Source: Gammaproteobacteria bacterium
Lineage (GTDB): Bacteria; Pseudomonadota; Gammaproteobacteria; Pseudomonadales; Halieaceae
Length of the DNA stretch: 64,000 nt
NCBI GenBank assembly: GCA_030427085.1
Contig: JAUHXH010000001.1
Coordinates: forward strand, 868,001 to 932,000
Direction of reading: 5' to 3'
Every line of letters starts with the position of its first letter. Position 1 is the first letter of the stretch. The position numbers and the translations under genes were made by a program. This document shows positions 47,440 through 56,495 of this stretch, in pieces. The notes below the pieces were generated by a model. That model did no database searches, was not told the origin of the DNA, and worked only from the letters and a program-made list of their open reading frames with translations.

Positions 47440-47472
47440 CCAGTTAGCGATAGAATGCTGGTCCAGTTAGCG
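47440..47472 (-). promoter_or_regulatory. Direct-repeat operator upstream of the nitrilase gene
   Basis: On the minus strand CGCTAACTGG occurs twice, at 47472-47463 and 47449-47440, as a perfect 10-bp direct repeat with 23-nt periodicity. It shares the AACTGG core and spacing with the array upstream of the TonB receptor. The core resembles the ACTGG-containing repeats reported, from memory, for the MocR-family regulator TauR. Confidence 0.72.
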
Positions 47473-47479
47473 GGTGAAA

Positions 47480-49327
47480 TCAGGCGGGGTCACAGGCGGC
47501 GATCGAGTCAGCTTCAGGATTGCGACGCAATACTGCCCTGTCGATCAACCAGCCTTCTTCATCGAAAAGTTTGATGATGTCACCGTCGAGCCTGACATCG
47601 TAGACGCCTGCCTCACCCCACGCCCAACGCGACCACTGCCGATGCCAGCGATTATTTTCTATCCACCAGCGGCCCTCGTCTCGATCTTCACCGGCATTAC
47701 CGGCGATACCAATGAGCGTGCCGTCAGGGCATATCTCGATAGTGCAAGGGTCCCCGTAGGCGATGGTGCAGATCATGGTAGTACCACGCACCGCTTTATC
47801 CAGCACCTCACCCCGCAGGTGAGCCCCTTTGGCTGAGGCAAAGGTTTCGGTTTTGTTCTGGGTCAGGTCGTGAAATAGATCCCGTAACTGCAATACGCCA
47901 TCGCGAATTCGCTCGTGTGGAATACTGGTTATACCCATGCGGAAACAGTTTCTGGGGGCGTTGCGTGTGGCGTAATAGTGGTCCACTGGCTCGATCAACA
48001 ATCCGCGCTTGGCCGCCTCGCGAGCCACATAGCGCACATCCAGGTCTTCCGGCCCGCGCACCCACAACGCGGTCCCGCCTTGTGCAGGTGCCATTTCCAC
48101 GTAGAACAACATGTAGTAATTCAGCGCGCGGCGCAGGGCAATCCAGCGTTCCTCAAACGTTTTATGCATGTGCATGAGAAAGCTGTCGTAGTGACCCAGC
48201 GAGAGGAAGTAAGCCGCAGTGCGCTGATTGTTCAGCGGCGGGTGCCGCACAATCAGGCGGCGCAGCTTGCGCGCCTCCCGTATCACCTCCGGTGCCGCCA
48301 CCATGAAACCGAGCCGCAAACCCGGCGAGAGGACTTTCGACAGGCAGGAGACATAGATCACGCGATCGTCCTGGTCGATACTGCGCAGCGCGGGATGCGG
48401 ACTCTGCAAATAGTTACTCTCGAACTCGAAGTCATCCTCGATGATCAATGCATCGCGTTCGGCAGCCTTACTGAGCAGGGCCTCACGTCGATCCATGGAC
48501 ATGGTCACCGCAGTCGGGGTCTGGTGGCTGGGCGTAACATAGTAGAGCTGGCAGGCGTCCAGGCGCTCATCGACTTGCATCCCCCTTTCATCCACCGGCT
48601 GATAGACCAGCGGCACACCACGCTGGGCCAGTAGCCGGCGCATATCCGGGTAGCCAGGTTCCTCCAGTGCCACCGAGGTACTGGAATCTGCCAGCAACTC
48701 CACCACCAGGTGCAGGGCCTGCTGGGCGCCAACCGTGATCAGGATTTCCTCCGGCCTGGCCTGGATGCCACGCCGGGGCAAAATACGGGTGCGTATCTGC
48801 TCGATTAGCTGTGGGTCATCCCGGTCACCCGTCTCCCCAGCCCACTCGTTGATTTCACGAACACCCAGCGCCATGCGGCTGGCGTCTCGCCACTCCTTCA
48901 CCGGGTAGAGAGACTGGTCAAACTGACCGTCAATGAAGGGGTAAGGATACTGCTGCCAGTTGGGTGGGCAGTTGAAGTCACGGTCCAGCGTGACGCGCCC
49001 ACGTAATTTGCGATGCCAGTCGCTGCGCCGTCCGGCCGCTGCCGCATCCTCTTCGGTGTGAGTGACACGACCTTCGAACAGCGCTTCATTCACATATAGG
49101 CCACTGCGTTCCCGGCTGATCAAATACCCTTCATCAATGAGTTGCTGGTAGGCGAGCACCACCGTGTTGCGTGCTACCTTCAGTTGATCCGCCAGCTTGC
49201 GGGAAGACGGGAGTCGCCGGCCTCGGGGGAAACTTTCGTTGAGAATGGCTTCAGCCAGTTTTTGCCGAATCTGGGACTGGAGATTGAGGGGGGAATCGGG
49301 GTCGAGATAGATAATGGCTTCGGACAT
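47480..49327 (-). CDS. MocR/GabR-type PLP-dependent regulator with extra C-terminal domain
   Basis: A 615-residue regulator. The N-terminal GntR-type winged helix (about 8-80, RGRRLPSSRKLADQLKVARN) is fused to a class I aminotransferase-like domain (about 115-490) with the PLP lysine at Lys331 in SCLSKVLSPG and the tyrosine-containing VTPSHQTPTAV. Typical MocR proteins end near 450-500 residues; here an additional domain of some 100 residues (about 505-600) is rich in tryptophan (RWWIENNRWHRQWSRWAWG) and ends with a DGDIIKLFDEEG-like strand. I take it for a small beta-barrel sensor (DUF995-like by eye). It probably controls the nitrilase and TonB receptor genes downstream. Confidence 0.9.
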   Translation of the reverse strand: MSEAIIYLDPDSPLNLQSQIRQKLAEAILNESFPRGRRLPSSRKLADQLKVARNTVVLAYQQLIDEGYLISRERSGLYVNEALFEGRVTHTEEDAAAAGRRSDWHRKLRGRVTLDRDFNCPPNWQQYPYPFIDGQFDQSLYPVKEWRDASRMALGVREINEWAGETGDRDDPQLIEQIRTRILPRRGIQARPEEILITVGAQQALHLVVELLADSSTSVALEEPGYPDMRRLLAQRGVPLVYQPVDERGMQVDERLDACQLYYVTPSHQTPTAVTMSMDRREALLSKAAERDALIIEDDFEFESNYLQSPHPALRSIDQDDRVIYVSCLSKVLSPGLRLGFMVAAPEVIREARKLRRLIVRHPPLNNQRTAAYFLSLGHYDSFLMHMHKTFEERWIALRRALNYYMLFYVEMAPAQGGTALWVRGPEDLDVRYVAREAAKRGLLIEPVDHYYATRNAPRNCFRMGITSIPHERIRDGVLQLRDLFHDLTQNKTETFASAKGAHLRGEVLDKAVRGTTMICTIAYGDPCTIEICPDGTLIGIAGNAGEDRDEGRWWIENNRWHRQWSRWAWGEAGVYDVRLDGDIIKLFDEEGWLIDRAVLRRNPEADSIAACDPA

Positions 49328-49378
49328 GAGGGGATGTTACCGAAGTCAGGTTGGCGGCCCAAGCACTGTCGAGACTTT

Positions 49379-49759
49379 TCAGTTAACGACCGCCCTCACC
49401 AACAGCACGGTCATTCCCGTCGCCACGACGCAGCAGCAAACACTGGCCAGAACATAGCCCAATGCCACCAGCGACCGCCCCTGCTCAAGCAGGTGAATCA
49501 CCTCCAGCGAGAAAGTTGAGAAGGTGGTGAAAGCACCGAGAAAGCCAACCATCAACACACCCCGCCAGTCGGGGTGGATGACCTGACGCTCAATCAGAAC
49601 GAATACAAGACCGATCAGGGCGGAACCCACCAGGTTGACCATCAGCGTGCCCACTGGAAAGCTCCACTTCCACCAGGCGTGAACACCCGTCGCGACCAGA
49701 TAACGCGCTACCGCGCCCGAAGCGCCGCCCAGTGCGACCAGCAGTAGGTATTTGAACAT
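49379..49759 (-). CDS. crcB: Fluoride channel CrcB/Fluc
   Basis: A 126-residue dual-topology fluoride exporter with four hydrophobic helices and the family signatures GGASGAVARYLV, GTLMVNLVGSALIG and GFLGAFTTFSTFS (the phenylalanine-box and central Na+ region). ATG 49759 has GGGGG 4 nt upstream; the frame extends to 49783 without support. No fluoride riboswitch is apparent upstream. It is a housekeeping-type gene set between the MocR gene and the Stf0-like sulfotransferase. Confidence 0.95.
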   Translation of the reverse strand: MFKYLLLVALGGASGAVARYLVATGVHAWWKWSFPVGTLMVNLVGSALIGLVFVLIERQVIHPDWRGVLMVGFLGAFTTFSTFSLEVIHLLEQGRSLVALGYVLASVCCCVVATGMTVLLVRAVVN

Positions 49760-49841
49760 GCGTCCCCCTTCGTTCTGACGCATTGTAACGAGGCGCGGGA
49801 CTCAGGTCTTGTCTACACCGAGGTATGAGGTCCCGGGAGAC

Positions 49842-50651
49842 TTACTCGCCAAACTCCTGGACGTAATCAGCCCGGGTTTTCTGTTCCCGGTTGCGGTCCC
49901 AGTACTCGATAAACGCAGGGTTTTCTTCGCGGAAGCGAACGATCATCTCGTCGTTTTGACTGTCGCCGATTTTGCTATGGCGGGATTTGAACGCGCTGTC
50001 GGGAAGGCCATCCAGTGCGGCATCGCCCAGACCCAACGTGTCACTGAAGAGGCGTACCACGTCGGCTGGCGGTGCCGAGGTCAGGTCCTCGTACCACAAC
50101 TCGGTCGATAAGATGTTCTGACGTGCAAAGTACTCACAAAAGCGGGTCTCGGAAGACAGAGATCGCATCGCTGCATTGGCAATAGCCTGCCCGTCGTAGA
50201 CCACCGGTTGTGGTACACGCTTGTGCTGCACTGAGTGAAACAAACCACTGCGCTCGGCCTTGAACAGGGAGACCGCCTGGGCAACGTAGTCACGACGGCG
50301 CAGGAAAAACCAGTGATCCACATCGTCGAAGAGGTTTCGTGGCGCCAGCTTGAACACCTGCGCCAATTGCTGCCAGGTAATCTCGCTACCGAACACACCA
50401 CCGGGGGATTGGTTCAATTGCAGATAGTGATAGAAGGCGGGGATATTGGTACATCCGCTTTGCTGCAACACTTTGTGAACAGCATTGGGATTAAACCATT
50501 CTTCAGGACTACCCAGCACACCGGTATTGCTGAGCAGATTGCACAGCCAGGTACTTCCGGAGCGCGCAGTGAAGGCGATGAAGTAGCGCTGGTCAGGCCC
50601 CTTTGTGCTCGCACGGATGGCGTCAAAGGCTTCTTTCCAACGATTCGACAT
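49842..50651 (-). CDS. Stf0-like sulfotransferase
   Basis: A 269-residue cytosolic sulfotransferase of the Stf0 type (the family of mycobacterial trehalose 2-sulfotransferase). The PAPS 5'-phosphosulfate loop is FTARSGSTWLCNLLS, and FFLRRRDYVAQAVSLFKA is the typical 3'-phosphate region. The acceptor is unknown, and no trehalose-related gene lies near. Start ATG 50651 is chosen because the frame further upstream overlaps the tRNA-His gene. It is the second sulfotransferase within 8 kb but of a different family from the TPR one. Confidence 0.85.
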   Translation of the reverse strand: MSNRWKEAFDAIRASTKGPDQRYFIAFTARSGSTWLCNLLSNTGVLGSPEEWFNPNAVHKVLQQSGCTNIPAFYHYLQLNQSPGGVFGSEITWQQLAQVFKLAPRNLFDDVDHWFFLRRRDYVAQAVSLFKAERSGLFHSVQHKRVPQPVVYDGQAIANAAMRSLSSETRFCEYFARQNILSTELWYEDLTSAPPADVVRLFSDTLGLGDAALDGLPDSAFKSRHSKIGDSQNDEMIVRFREENPAFIEYWDRNREQKTRADYVQEFGE

Positions 50652-50672
50652 GCCGGTTCCCGAAGTGGAAAT

Positions 50673-50749
50673 TGGGGTGGCCGAGGGGTCTCGAACCCCC
50701 CACCTCCGGAGCCACAATCCGGTGCTCTACCTGATGAGCTACGGCCACC
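50673..50749 (-). tRNA. tRNA-His (anticodon GTG)
   Basis: A 77-nt tRNA on the minus strand with encoded G-1 and C73, the histidine identity pair, and encoded CCA. The acceptor stem is GTGGCCG/CGGCCAC, the anticodon loop TTGTGGC (GTG). It follows the tRNA-Pro gene by 51 nt in the same direction and likely shares its promoter. Confidence 0.97.
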
Positions 50750-50800
50750 ACTGAGGGTGCTGAAACGAGTGACTCACTTATCCAGTTGTGGCGGAATAAG

Positions 50801-50877
50801 TGGTCGGGGTAGAGAGATTCGAACTCCCGACATCCTGCTCCCAAAGCAGGCGCGCTACCAGACTGCGCTATACCCCG
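50801..50877 (-). tRNA. tRNA-Pro (anticodon TGG)
   Basis: A 77-nt tRNA on the minus strand with encoded CCA. The acceptor stem is CGGGGTA/TACCCCG, and the anticodon stem CCTGC/GCAGG holds the loop TTTGGGA (TGG). It is the first gene of the Pro-His pair. Confidence 0.97.
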
Positions 50878-50927
50878 AATGAAACGTGCCCAAGGGCTCG
50901 CCCGATACCCGTATTTCAGGAGCGCGC

Positions 50928-50956
50928 ATGATACTCACGCGCCCCGGGTCCGTCAA
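50928..50956 (-). promoter_or_regulatory. Promoter of the tRNA-Pro/tRNA-His operon
   Basis: On the minus strand TTGACG (50956-50951) and TATCAT (50933-50928) are 17 nt apart and followed by GCGCGCTCC, the GC-rich discriminator typical of stringently controlled stable-RNA promoters. Confidence 0.7.
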
Positions 50957-51077
50957 CGCCGGATAGCGCAAAATAACTGCCCTCCTCTTCAACCCGGCGC
51001 CGCCCCGTGGGACAATACGCCGCCGCTCAAAAGGCGGTCACCGCCAGACGAAATCATACCCCGGAGGATACCCGCTC

Positions 51078-51923
51078 ATGTCTGCACTGGTCCTGGATGG
51101 AAAGTCACTTGCCGCCCAAAGCGAAGCTGAACTACTGGCCCGCGTGGAAGGGCTGAAAGCGAAGTCCAACGGCAAAACCCCGATTCTGGCCACTATTCTG
51201 GTCGGCGACGATCCCGCCTCCGCTACCTACGTAAAAATGAAAGGTAATGCCTGTCGCCGCGTGGGCATGGATTCAATGGCGGTAGAGATGCCCTCAAGCA
51301 CCACCACCGAAGAACTGCTGGCGAAGATCGACGAACTCAATACCAACCCGGACGTTCACGGCATTTTGCTACAGCACCCGGTGCCACCCCAGATCGACGA
51401 ACGTGCCTGTTTCGACGCCATTGCTCTGGAAAAGGACGTGGACGGCGTAACCTGCCTCGGTTTCGGTCGCATGGCGATGGGCGAAGAGGCCTATGGTTGC
51501 GCCACCCCCCAGGGCATCATGCGCATTCTGGAGCACTACAACATCGAGATTGAAGGCAAACATGCGGTGGTTGTAGGCCGCAGCCCCATCCTCGGCAAGC
51601 CCATGGCCATGATGTTGCTGCAGAAAAACGCCACAGTCACCATCTGCCACTCACGCACCAAGGACCTCCCGGCGCTGGTCGCACAGGCCGATATTCTGGT
51701 GGGGGCCGTCGGCAAACCGGAATTCATCAGGGCGGATTGGGTGAAAGCGGGCGCGGTGGTTGTTGACGCGGGTTACCACCCTGGCGGTGTCGGAGACATC
51801 GAATTATCGGCCCTGACACACAAGGCCAGCGCCTATACGCCAGTGCCTGGCGGCGTAGGCCCGATGACGATCAACACACTGATCATGCAGAGTGTGGAGT
51901 CCGGGGAAAAGAGTCTGGGCTAA
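51078..51923 (+). CDS. folD: Methylenetetrahydrofolate dehydrogenase/cyclohydrolase FolD
   Basis: FolD interconverts 5,10-methylene-, methenyl- and 10-formyl-tetrahydrofolate in one-carbon metabolism. The 281-residue protein has the conserved N-terminal active-site segment ([16 protein letters not shown], with the catalytic lysine), [13 protein letters not shown], the nucleotide-binding [17 protein letters not shown] and the C-terminal [15 protein letters not shown] lies 8 nt before the ATG. A clear terminator follows. Neighbours cysS and glnS are convergent. Confidence 0.98.
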   Translation: MSALVLDGKSLAAQSEAELLARVEGLKAKSNGKTPILATILVGDDPASATYVKMKGNACRRVGMDSMAVEMPSSTTTEELLAKIDELNTNPDVHGILLQHPVPPQIDERACFDAIALEKDVDGVTCLGFGRMAMGEEAYGCATPQGIMRILEHYNIEIEGKHAVVVGRSPILGKPMAMMLLQKNATVTICHSRTKDLPALVAQADILVGAVGKPEFIRADWVKAGAVVVDAGYHPGGVGDIELSALTHKASAYTPVPGGVGPMTINTLIMQSVESGEKSLG

Positions 51924-51930
51924 ACCTAAC

Positions 51931-51955
51931 AGGGGCGGTATACCCGCCCCTTTTT
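51931..51955 (+). terminator. Rho-independent terminator of folD
   Basis: AGGGGCGG-TATAC-CCGCCCCT followed by five T residues, starting 7 nt after the folD stop. The stem has 8 bp with no mismatch. Confidence 0.9.
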
Positions 51956-51974
51956 CGGCATCACTTCAAGACGA

Positions 51975-53354
51975 TCAGGCGCGTTTCCAGCGCGTCCCCT
52001 CTCGAGAGTCTTCCAGCACCACACCCTGAGCCAGCAGTTCCTGCCGGATCTCATCAGCGCGCGCGTAGTTCTTGTCGACCTTGGCCTGCTGGCGCTCGGC
52101 AATCAAGCTCTCTATCTCTTCGGCTGTCGGCGCCCCGTCAGCACTGTCACCCTGCAGCCATTCCTCGGGATCCTGGGCCAAAATGCCCAATAAGTTACCG
52201 GCGGCAAGAATGCGCGCTTTGAGTCCGGCTTTTTCAGCGTCGGGTGCCTTGTGCAACTGCTTCACCAGCGCGTGAAGCTCCGCAATGGCCACCGGGGTGT
52301 TGAGATCGTCATTCAATGCCTTGTAGAAGGGCTCATCGGCCAGCGCAACATCGGCATCTACTGATATATGCTCCACTTCACGCAGCGCACTGTAGAGCCC
52401 ACCCAATGTGGTGTCGGCCTGCTCCAACAGTTCAGCCGAGAAATTGAGCGGTGAGCGATAGTGCGCTGACAACAGGGCGAAGCGCAGCACCTCACCACGA
52501 TAGCTGTTCAGCAGATCGCGCACCGTTTTCACATTGCCCAGGGACTTGGACATCTTCTCGCCGTCCATATCCAGATAGGCGTTGTGCATCCAGTACTTCA
52601 CAAAGTCGCCACCGTGGGCGCAGCGACTCTGGGCAATTTCGTTTTCGTGATGCGGGAAAATCAGGTCCCGGCCGCCACCGTGAATATCAATCGCGTCGCC
52701 CAGGTGTTCACGAATCATCGCCGAGCACTCCAGATGCCAGCCCGGCCGGCCACGACCCCAGGGGCTATCCCAGCCGGGATCAGCCTCGTCCGCCGGTTTC
52801 CACAGTACGAAGTCACCGGGATGACGTTTGTAATCCGCCACCTCTACCCGTGCACCGGCCAGCATATCTTCCAGTGAACGCCCGGACAGCTTGCCGTACT
52901 CCGCCATGGACTCCACCGCAAACAGTACATGCCCCTGGGATTCATAGGCATGGCCCTTTTCGATGAGCTTCTCGGTGAGTGCAATCATCGGGGCAATATT
53001 GTGTGTGGCGTGAGGCTCCAGCGTTGGCGGCAGCGCGTTGAGTTGGGCCATGTCCTCCCGGTATTTCACGGTAAATTCGTCCGTCACCGACTCAATGCTG
53101 CGATTACCCTCGCGTGCCGCGGCAATGATTTTGTCGTCCACATCGGTGATATTGCGGGCGTAGGTCACCGTATCGAAGTGGGTTTGCAGCAGGCGGAACA
53201 GTGTGTCGAACACCACCACGGGCCGCGCATTGCCGATGTGCGCAAGGTTGTAAACGGTGGGGCCGCAAACGTACATGGTAACGGTGTCGGGCTGCAGCGG
53301 CTCGAAAACTTCCTTGGCACCGTTCAGGGTGTTGTAGAGCGTTAGGGTCGTCAT
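51975..53354 (-). CDS. cysS: Cysteinyl-tRNA synthetase
   Basis: A 459-residue class I aminoacyl-tRNA synthetase that charges tRNA-Cys. It shows the zinc-binding YVCGPTVYN with the HIGH-type motif ([10 protein letters not shown]), the WHLECSAM and HENE zinc ligands ([19 protein letters not shown]) and the KMSKS loop ([10 protein letters not shown]). Length is normal. It starts 5 nt downstream of glnS on the same strand, so both synthetases are probably made from one message. Confidence 0.98.
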   Translation of the reverse strand: MTTLTLYNTLNGAKEVFEPLQPDTVTMYVCGPTVYNLAHIGNARPVVVFDTLFRLLQTHFDTVTYARNITDVDDKIIAAAREGNRSIESVTDEFTVKYREDMAQLNALPPTLEPHATHNIAPMIALTEKLIEKGHAYESQGHVLFAVESMAEYGKLSGRSLEDMLAGARVEVADYKRHPGDFVLWKPADEADPGWDSPWGRGRPGWHLECSAMIREHLGDAIDIHGGGRDLIFPHHENEIAQSRCAHGGDFVKYWMHNAYLDMDGEKMSKSLGNVKTVRDLLNSYRGEVLRFALLSAHYRSPLNFSAELLEQADTTLGGLYSALREVEHISVDADVALADEPFYKALNDDLNTPVAIAELHALVKQLHKAPDAEKAGLKARILAAGNLLGILAQDPEEWLQGDSADGAPTAEEIESLIAERQQAKVDKNYARADEIRQELLAQGVVLEDSREGTRWKRA

Positions 53355-53359
53355 CAGTA

Positions 53360-55018
53360 CTAGCCGTTATTCCAGGTATCGCGCAAGCCGATGGTGCGGT
53401 TAAACACGGGCGCATCAGATTGGTGCTCGTATCTATCCGCTACGAAATAGCCTTCGCGCTCAAATTGAAAACCCTGTTCCGGCTGTGCGTCCGCCAGCCC
53501 GGGCTCGATCCACGCACCTTCGATCACTTCCAGGGAGGCGGGATTCACCAGGGACATAAAATCGTTGTCGCCCTTGTCCGGCGCCTCGTGGGTGAACAGC
53601 CGATCGTACAGGCGCACGGTGGCCTGCTTGCCGGTTACCGCCGAGACCCACTGAATAACACCTTTGGGCTTCACACCGTCCTCGGGGTCATTACCGATGG
53701 TATTGGCGAGGGTGTGGGCATACACGGTGACCACATTGCCGTCGGCATCAGTCTCAACCGAGTCGGCTTCAATAACGTAGGCATTGCGCAGGCGAACGCG
53801 CTTGCCAAGCACCAGGCGCTTGAACTTCTTGTTGGCGGACTCGCGGAAGTCATCGGCGTCGATGTACAGTTCGCGCGTAAACGGCAGTTCACGTTCACCC
53901 AGATCTTCGCGGCTCGGATGGGCTGGCGCCACCAGGCGTTCGACCTGATCTTCCGGGTAATCGGTGAGCACCACTTTCAGGGGGCGCAGTACACACATGC
54001 CCCGTGGCGCATTGTCGTTCAGGTCATCGCGGATAGCGTGCTCCAGCATCGCTACATCCACCACGCCATCGGAACGGGACACGCCGATCATGTCGCAAAA
54101 CTTGCGGATCGAACGCGGGGTAAAGCCGCGGCGGCGCATGCCGGAAATGGTTGGCATACGGGGGTCATCCCAACCCTCCACCACGCCGTCGTCCACCAGT
54201 TGTTTCAGCTTGCGCTTGCTGGTGACGGTGTAGTTCAGGTTTAGCCGGCCAAATTCGTACTGACGGGGCCGGCTGGGCACCGGCAAGTGCTCGATCAACC
54301 AATCGTAGAGGGGGCGATGGTCCTCGAACTCCAGGGTGCATATGGAGTGCGTCACACCCTCGATCGCATCTTCCTGACCGTGGGCAAAATCGTAGGTCGG
54401 GTAGATGCACCAGTCATTGCCAGTCTGGTGGTGCTCCGCCTTGCGAATGCGATACAGGATCGGGTCACGCAGATTCATGTTCGGCGAGGACATGTCGATC
54501 TTCGCCCGCAGCACCTTGCTGCCCTCATCGAAATCTCCGGCCTTCATACCGGCCAGCAAACTCAGGTTTTCTTCAATGCTGCGATCGCGAAACGGGCTGT
54601 TGCGCCCCGCCTCGGTCAGAGTGCCTCGATACTCGCGGGCCTGCTCGGCATTCAGGTCGCAAACATAGGCGTTGCCCTGCTCCACCAGATGCACCGCCCA
54701 GTCGTAAAACTGCTGGAAGTAATTGGAGGCATAGCGCACCTCACCTGACCACTGAAAGCCCAGCCAGCTCACATCGTCCTGAATGGAGGCGACATACTCG
54801 GGGCTCTCTTTCTCGGGATTGGTGTCGTCGAATCGCAGGTTGCAACGGCCGCCAAAGTGTTCGGCCAGGCCGAAGTTCAGGCAGATCGACTTGGCGTGGC
54901 CCACGTGGAGGTAGCCGTTGGGCTCCGGCGGGAAGCGCGTGACCACTTCAGTGGCGCGGCCTTCGGCCAGATCGTCGGCAATGATCGAGCGCAGGAAATT
55001 GTTACTGCTGTATTCCAT
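53360..55018 (-). CDS. glnS: Glutaminyl-tRNA synthetase
   Basis: A 552-residue class I synthetase. The HIGH motif is in [17 protein letters not shown], tRNA-acceptor contacts are in the DDTNPEKE segment, and the KMSKS-like loop reads VTSKRKL. The C-terminal anticodon-binding barrels are complete. GlnRS occurs in beta/gammaproteobacteria in place of the transamidation route. A perfect TATAAT stands 34 nt upstream on the minus strand. Confidence 0.98.
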   Translation of the reverse strand: MEYSSNNFLRSIIADDLAEGRATEVVTRFPPEPNGYLHVGHAKSICLNFGLAEHFGGRCNLRFDDTNPEKESPEYVASIQDDVSWLGFQWSGEVRYASNYFQQFYDWAVHLVEQGNAYVCDLNAEQAREYRGTLTEAGRNSPFRDRSIEENLSLLAGMKAGDFDEGSKVLRAKIDMSSPNMNLRDPILYRIRKAEHHQTGNDWCIYPTYDFAHGQEDAIEGVTHSICTLEFEDHRPLYDWLIEHLPVPSRPRQYEFGRLNLNYTVTSKRKLKQLVDDGVVEGWDDPRMPTISGMRRRGFTPRSIRKFCDMIGVSRSDGVVDVAMLEHAIRDDLNDNAPRGMCVLRPLKVVLTDYPEDQVERLVAPAHPSREDLGERELPFTRELYIDADDFRESANKKFKRLVLGKRVRLRNAYVIEADSVETDADGNVVTVYAHTLANTIGNDPEDGVKPKGVIQWVSAVTGKQATVRLYDRLFTHEAPDKGDNDFMSLVNPASLEVIEGAWIEPGLADAQPEQGFQFEREGYFVADRYEHQSDAPVFNRTIGLRDTWNNG

Positions 55019-55051
55019 AAGATTCAGGGACTGGGCTGGAAAAAGGCGCGT

Positions 55052-55057
55052 ATTATA
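55052..55057 (-). promoter_or_regulatory. Candidate -10 box for glnS
   Basis: TATAAT on the minus strand followed by the GC-rich ACGCGCC. No convincing -35 hexamer was found at the right distance. Confidence 0.4.
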
Positions 55058-55194
55058 GCGGCGAACGCGCGTACCTTATAGGAGTGAAGGGGGAAATTTC
55101 CCCACCGCGCGGTTTTCGCCGCCTCAAAAAGCCCGTATCATGGCCCGGCTTAATTTCCCACCCCATAACGGCTTATCCAGCAAGGACAGACTAC

Positions 55195-55689
55195 ATGGTC
55201 ATCATGCGCACCACCTTCGGTGAAATCAAACTGGAACTTGATCACGAGAAGGCTCCCCAGACCTGCGCCAATTTCGAGCGTTACGCCAAAGAAGGCTTCT
55301 ACGATGGCACTATCTTCCACCGCGTGATCGACAACTTCATGATCCAGGGTGGCGGTTTCGACACCAACATGCAGCAACAGTCCACCCACGAGCCGATCGA
55401 GAACGAGGCGGACAACGGTCTGAAGAATGACTTCGGCACCATCGCCATGGCGCGCACCATGGACCCACACTCTGCGACCGCGCAGTTCTTCATCAACGTG
55501 AAGGACAACGACTTCCTCAATCACAGCGGCAAGAACATGCAGGGCTGGGGCTATGCGGTGTTTGGCAAGGTCACCGAGGGCGCAGAAGTACTGGACAAAA
55601 TCCGCGCTGTAGCCACCGGCAACCAGGGTGGCCACCAGGATGTGCCCAAAGAGGCCGTTATCATCGAATCCGTGGTTATTGCTGACTGA
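55195..55689 (+). CDS. ppiB: Peptidyl-prolyl cis-trans isomerase B (cyclophilin)
   Basis: A 164-residue cytoplasmic cyclophilin that speeds proline isomerisation in protein folding. It has the catalytic arginine in [13 protein letters not shown], the conserved [17 protein letters not shown] and the [11 protein letters not shown] segment. It lacks a signal peptide, so it is PpiB rather than periplasmic PpiA. ATG 55195 has AAGGA upstream; the frame remains open to 55084 without similarity. lpxH follows after 20 nt, as in E. coli and Pseudomonas. Confidence 0.96.
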   Translation: MVIMRTTFGEIKLELDHEKAPQTCANFERYAKEGFYDGTIFHRVIDNFMIQGGGFDTNMQQQSTHEPIENEADNGLKNDFGTIAMARTMDPHSATAQFFINVKDNDFLNHSGKNMQGWGYAVFGKVTEGAEVLDKIRAVATGNQGGHQDVPKEAVIIESVVIAD

Positions 55690-55709
55690 ATACGGAGCCG
55701 CCCTCAGGC

Positions 55710-56423
55710 ATGAGCTACACCCTGTTCATCGCCGACCTCCACCTGGATGCGAGCAGGCCCGCGATCACCACGATCCTGCTCGACTTCCTGGAAACCCATC
55801 AGGGTCAGTGTGACGCCCTGTACATCCTCGGGGATCTGTTCGAAACCTGGATTGGTGACGACGATGACACCGCACCCGGGCCCCAGGTCCGACAGGCCCT
55901 GCGCGAATTTACCGATAGCGGCAGTGCGCTGTTCCTGATGCACGGCAATCGGGATTTCCTGATTGGCGATACCTTCTGCACCGAAACCAGCGCGACGCTC
56001 CTGTCCGACCCCACCGTCATCGACCTGTACGGCAGGCCGACTGCCCTCCTCCATGGCGACACCCTTTGTACTGCTGACCACGAATACCAGGCCTTCCGCA
56101 GAACCGCTCGCGATCCCGCCTGGCAAAAAGACCTGCTCAGCCGGTCACTGTCAGAGCGCCGCGGCCTCGCCGGCCAGCTGCGTGCCATCAGCAAGGAAGC
56201 CAACAGCAACAAGGCCGAGGACATCATGGATGTCAGCCCTGACGCGGTGGAGCGGGTCATGCGACAACTGGGCGTGCGCCAGATGATTCACGGGCATACC
56301 CATCGGCCCAAGCTGCACAGCCAGCTCTACGGAGAGCGCTGGGTAGTAGGAGACTGGGGGGCTCACGCGTGGATTCTGGTGGCGACCCCCGCCGGCTTAT
56401 CTCTTAAAAATATTAATGTTTAA
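55710..56423 (+). CDS. lpxH: UDP-2,3-diacylglucosamine diphosphatase LpxH
   Basis: LpxH hydrolyses UDP-2,3-diacylglucosamine to lipid X in lipid A synthesis. The 237-residue protein is a calcineurin-like metallophosphatase with all ligand motifs: IADLHLD, LGDLFETWIGDD, MHGNRD, HGDTLC and HGHTHRP. Family length is normal. It is peripheral to the inner membrane and probably co-transcribed with ppiB. Confidence 0.97.
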   Translation: MSYTLFIADLHLDASRPAITTILLDFLETHQGQCDALYILGDLFETWIGDDDDTAPGPQVRQALREFTDSGSALFLMHGNRDFLIGDTFCTETSATLLSDPTVIDLYGRPTALLHGDTLCTADHEYQAFRRTARDPAWQKDLLSRSLSERRGLAGQLRAISKEANSNKAEDIMDVSPDAVERVMRQLGVRQMIHGHTHRPKLHSQLYGERWVVGDWGAHAWILVATPAGLSLKNINV

Positions 56424-56424
56424 C

Positions 56425-56454
56425 AATAGCTTGCAAGGTTTTTATAAAGCTATT
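56425..56454. terminator. AT-rich hairpin between lpxH and miaE
   Basis: AATAGCTT (56425-56432) pairs with AAGCTATT (56447-56454) around a 14-nt loop with a T-run. It lies just after the lpxH stop, between convergent genes, and could terminate in both directions, but the stem is weak. Confidence 0.3.
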
Positions 56455-56495
56455 TAGAAGATTGTTCGCCGACAGATGACCACTGCCTAAAGCGT

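Noticed and set aside
49760-49841. Fluoride riboswitch upstream of crcB
   Set aside because: The conserved pseudoknot elements were not found in the short leader; only a Shine-Dalgarno sequence is visible.
39350-50672. Classical integrative element between the tRNA-Arg and tRNA-His genes
   Set aside because: No integrase, excisionase or transposase, and no second copy of a tRNA 3' end was seen. The tRNA boundary is reported only as a possible old junction.
50782-50787. CCAGTT between the tRNA-His and tRNA-Pro genes as a further MocR box
   Set aside because: It is a single six-base match without a partner at 22-23 nt, lying in a stable-RNA operon; chance is sufficient.
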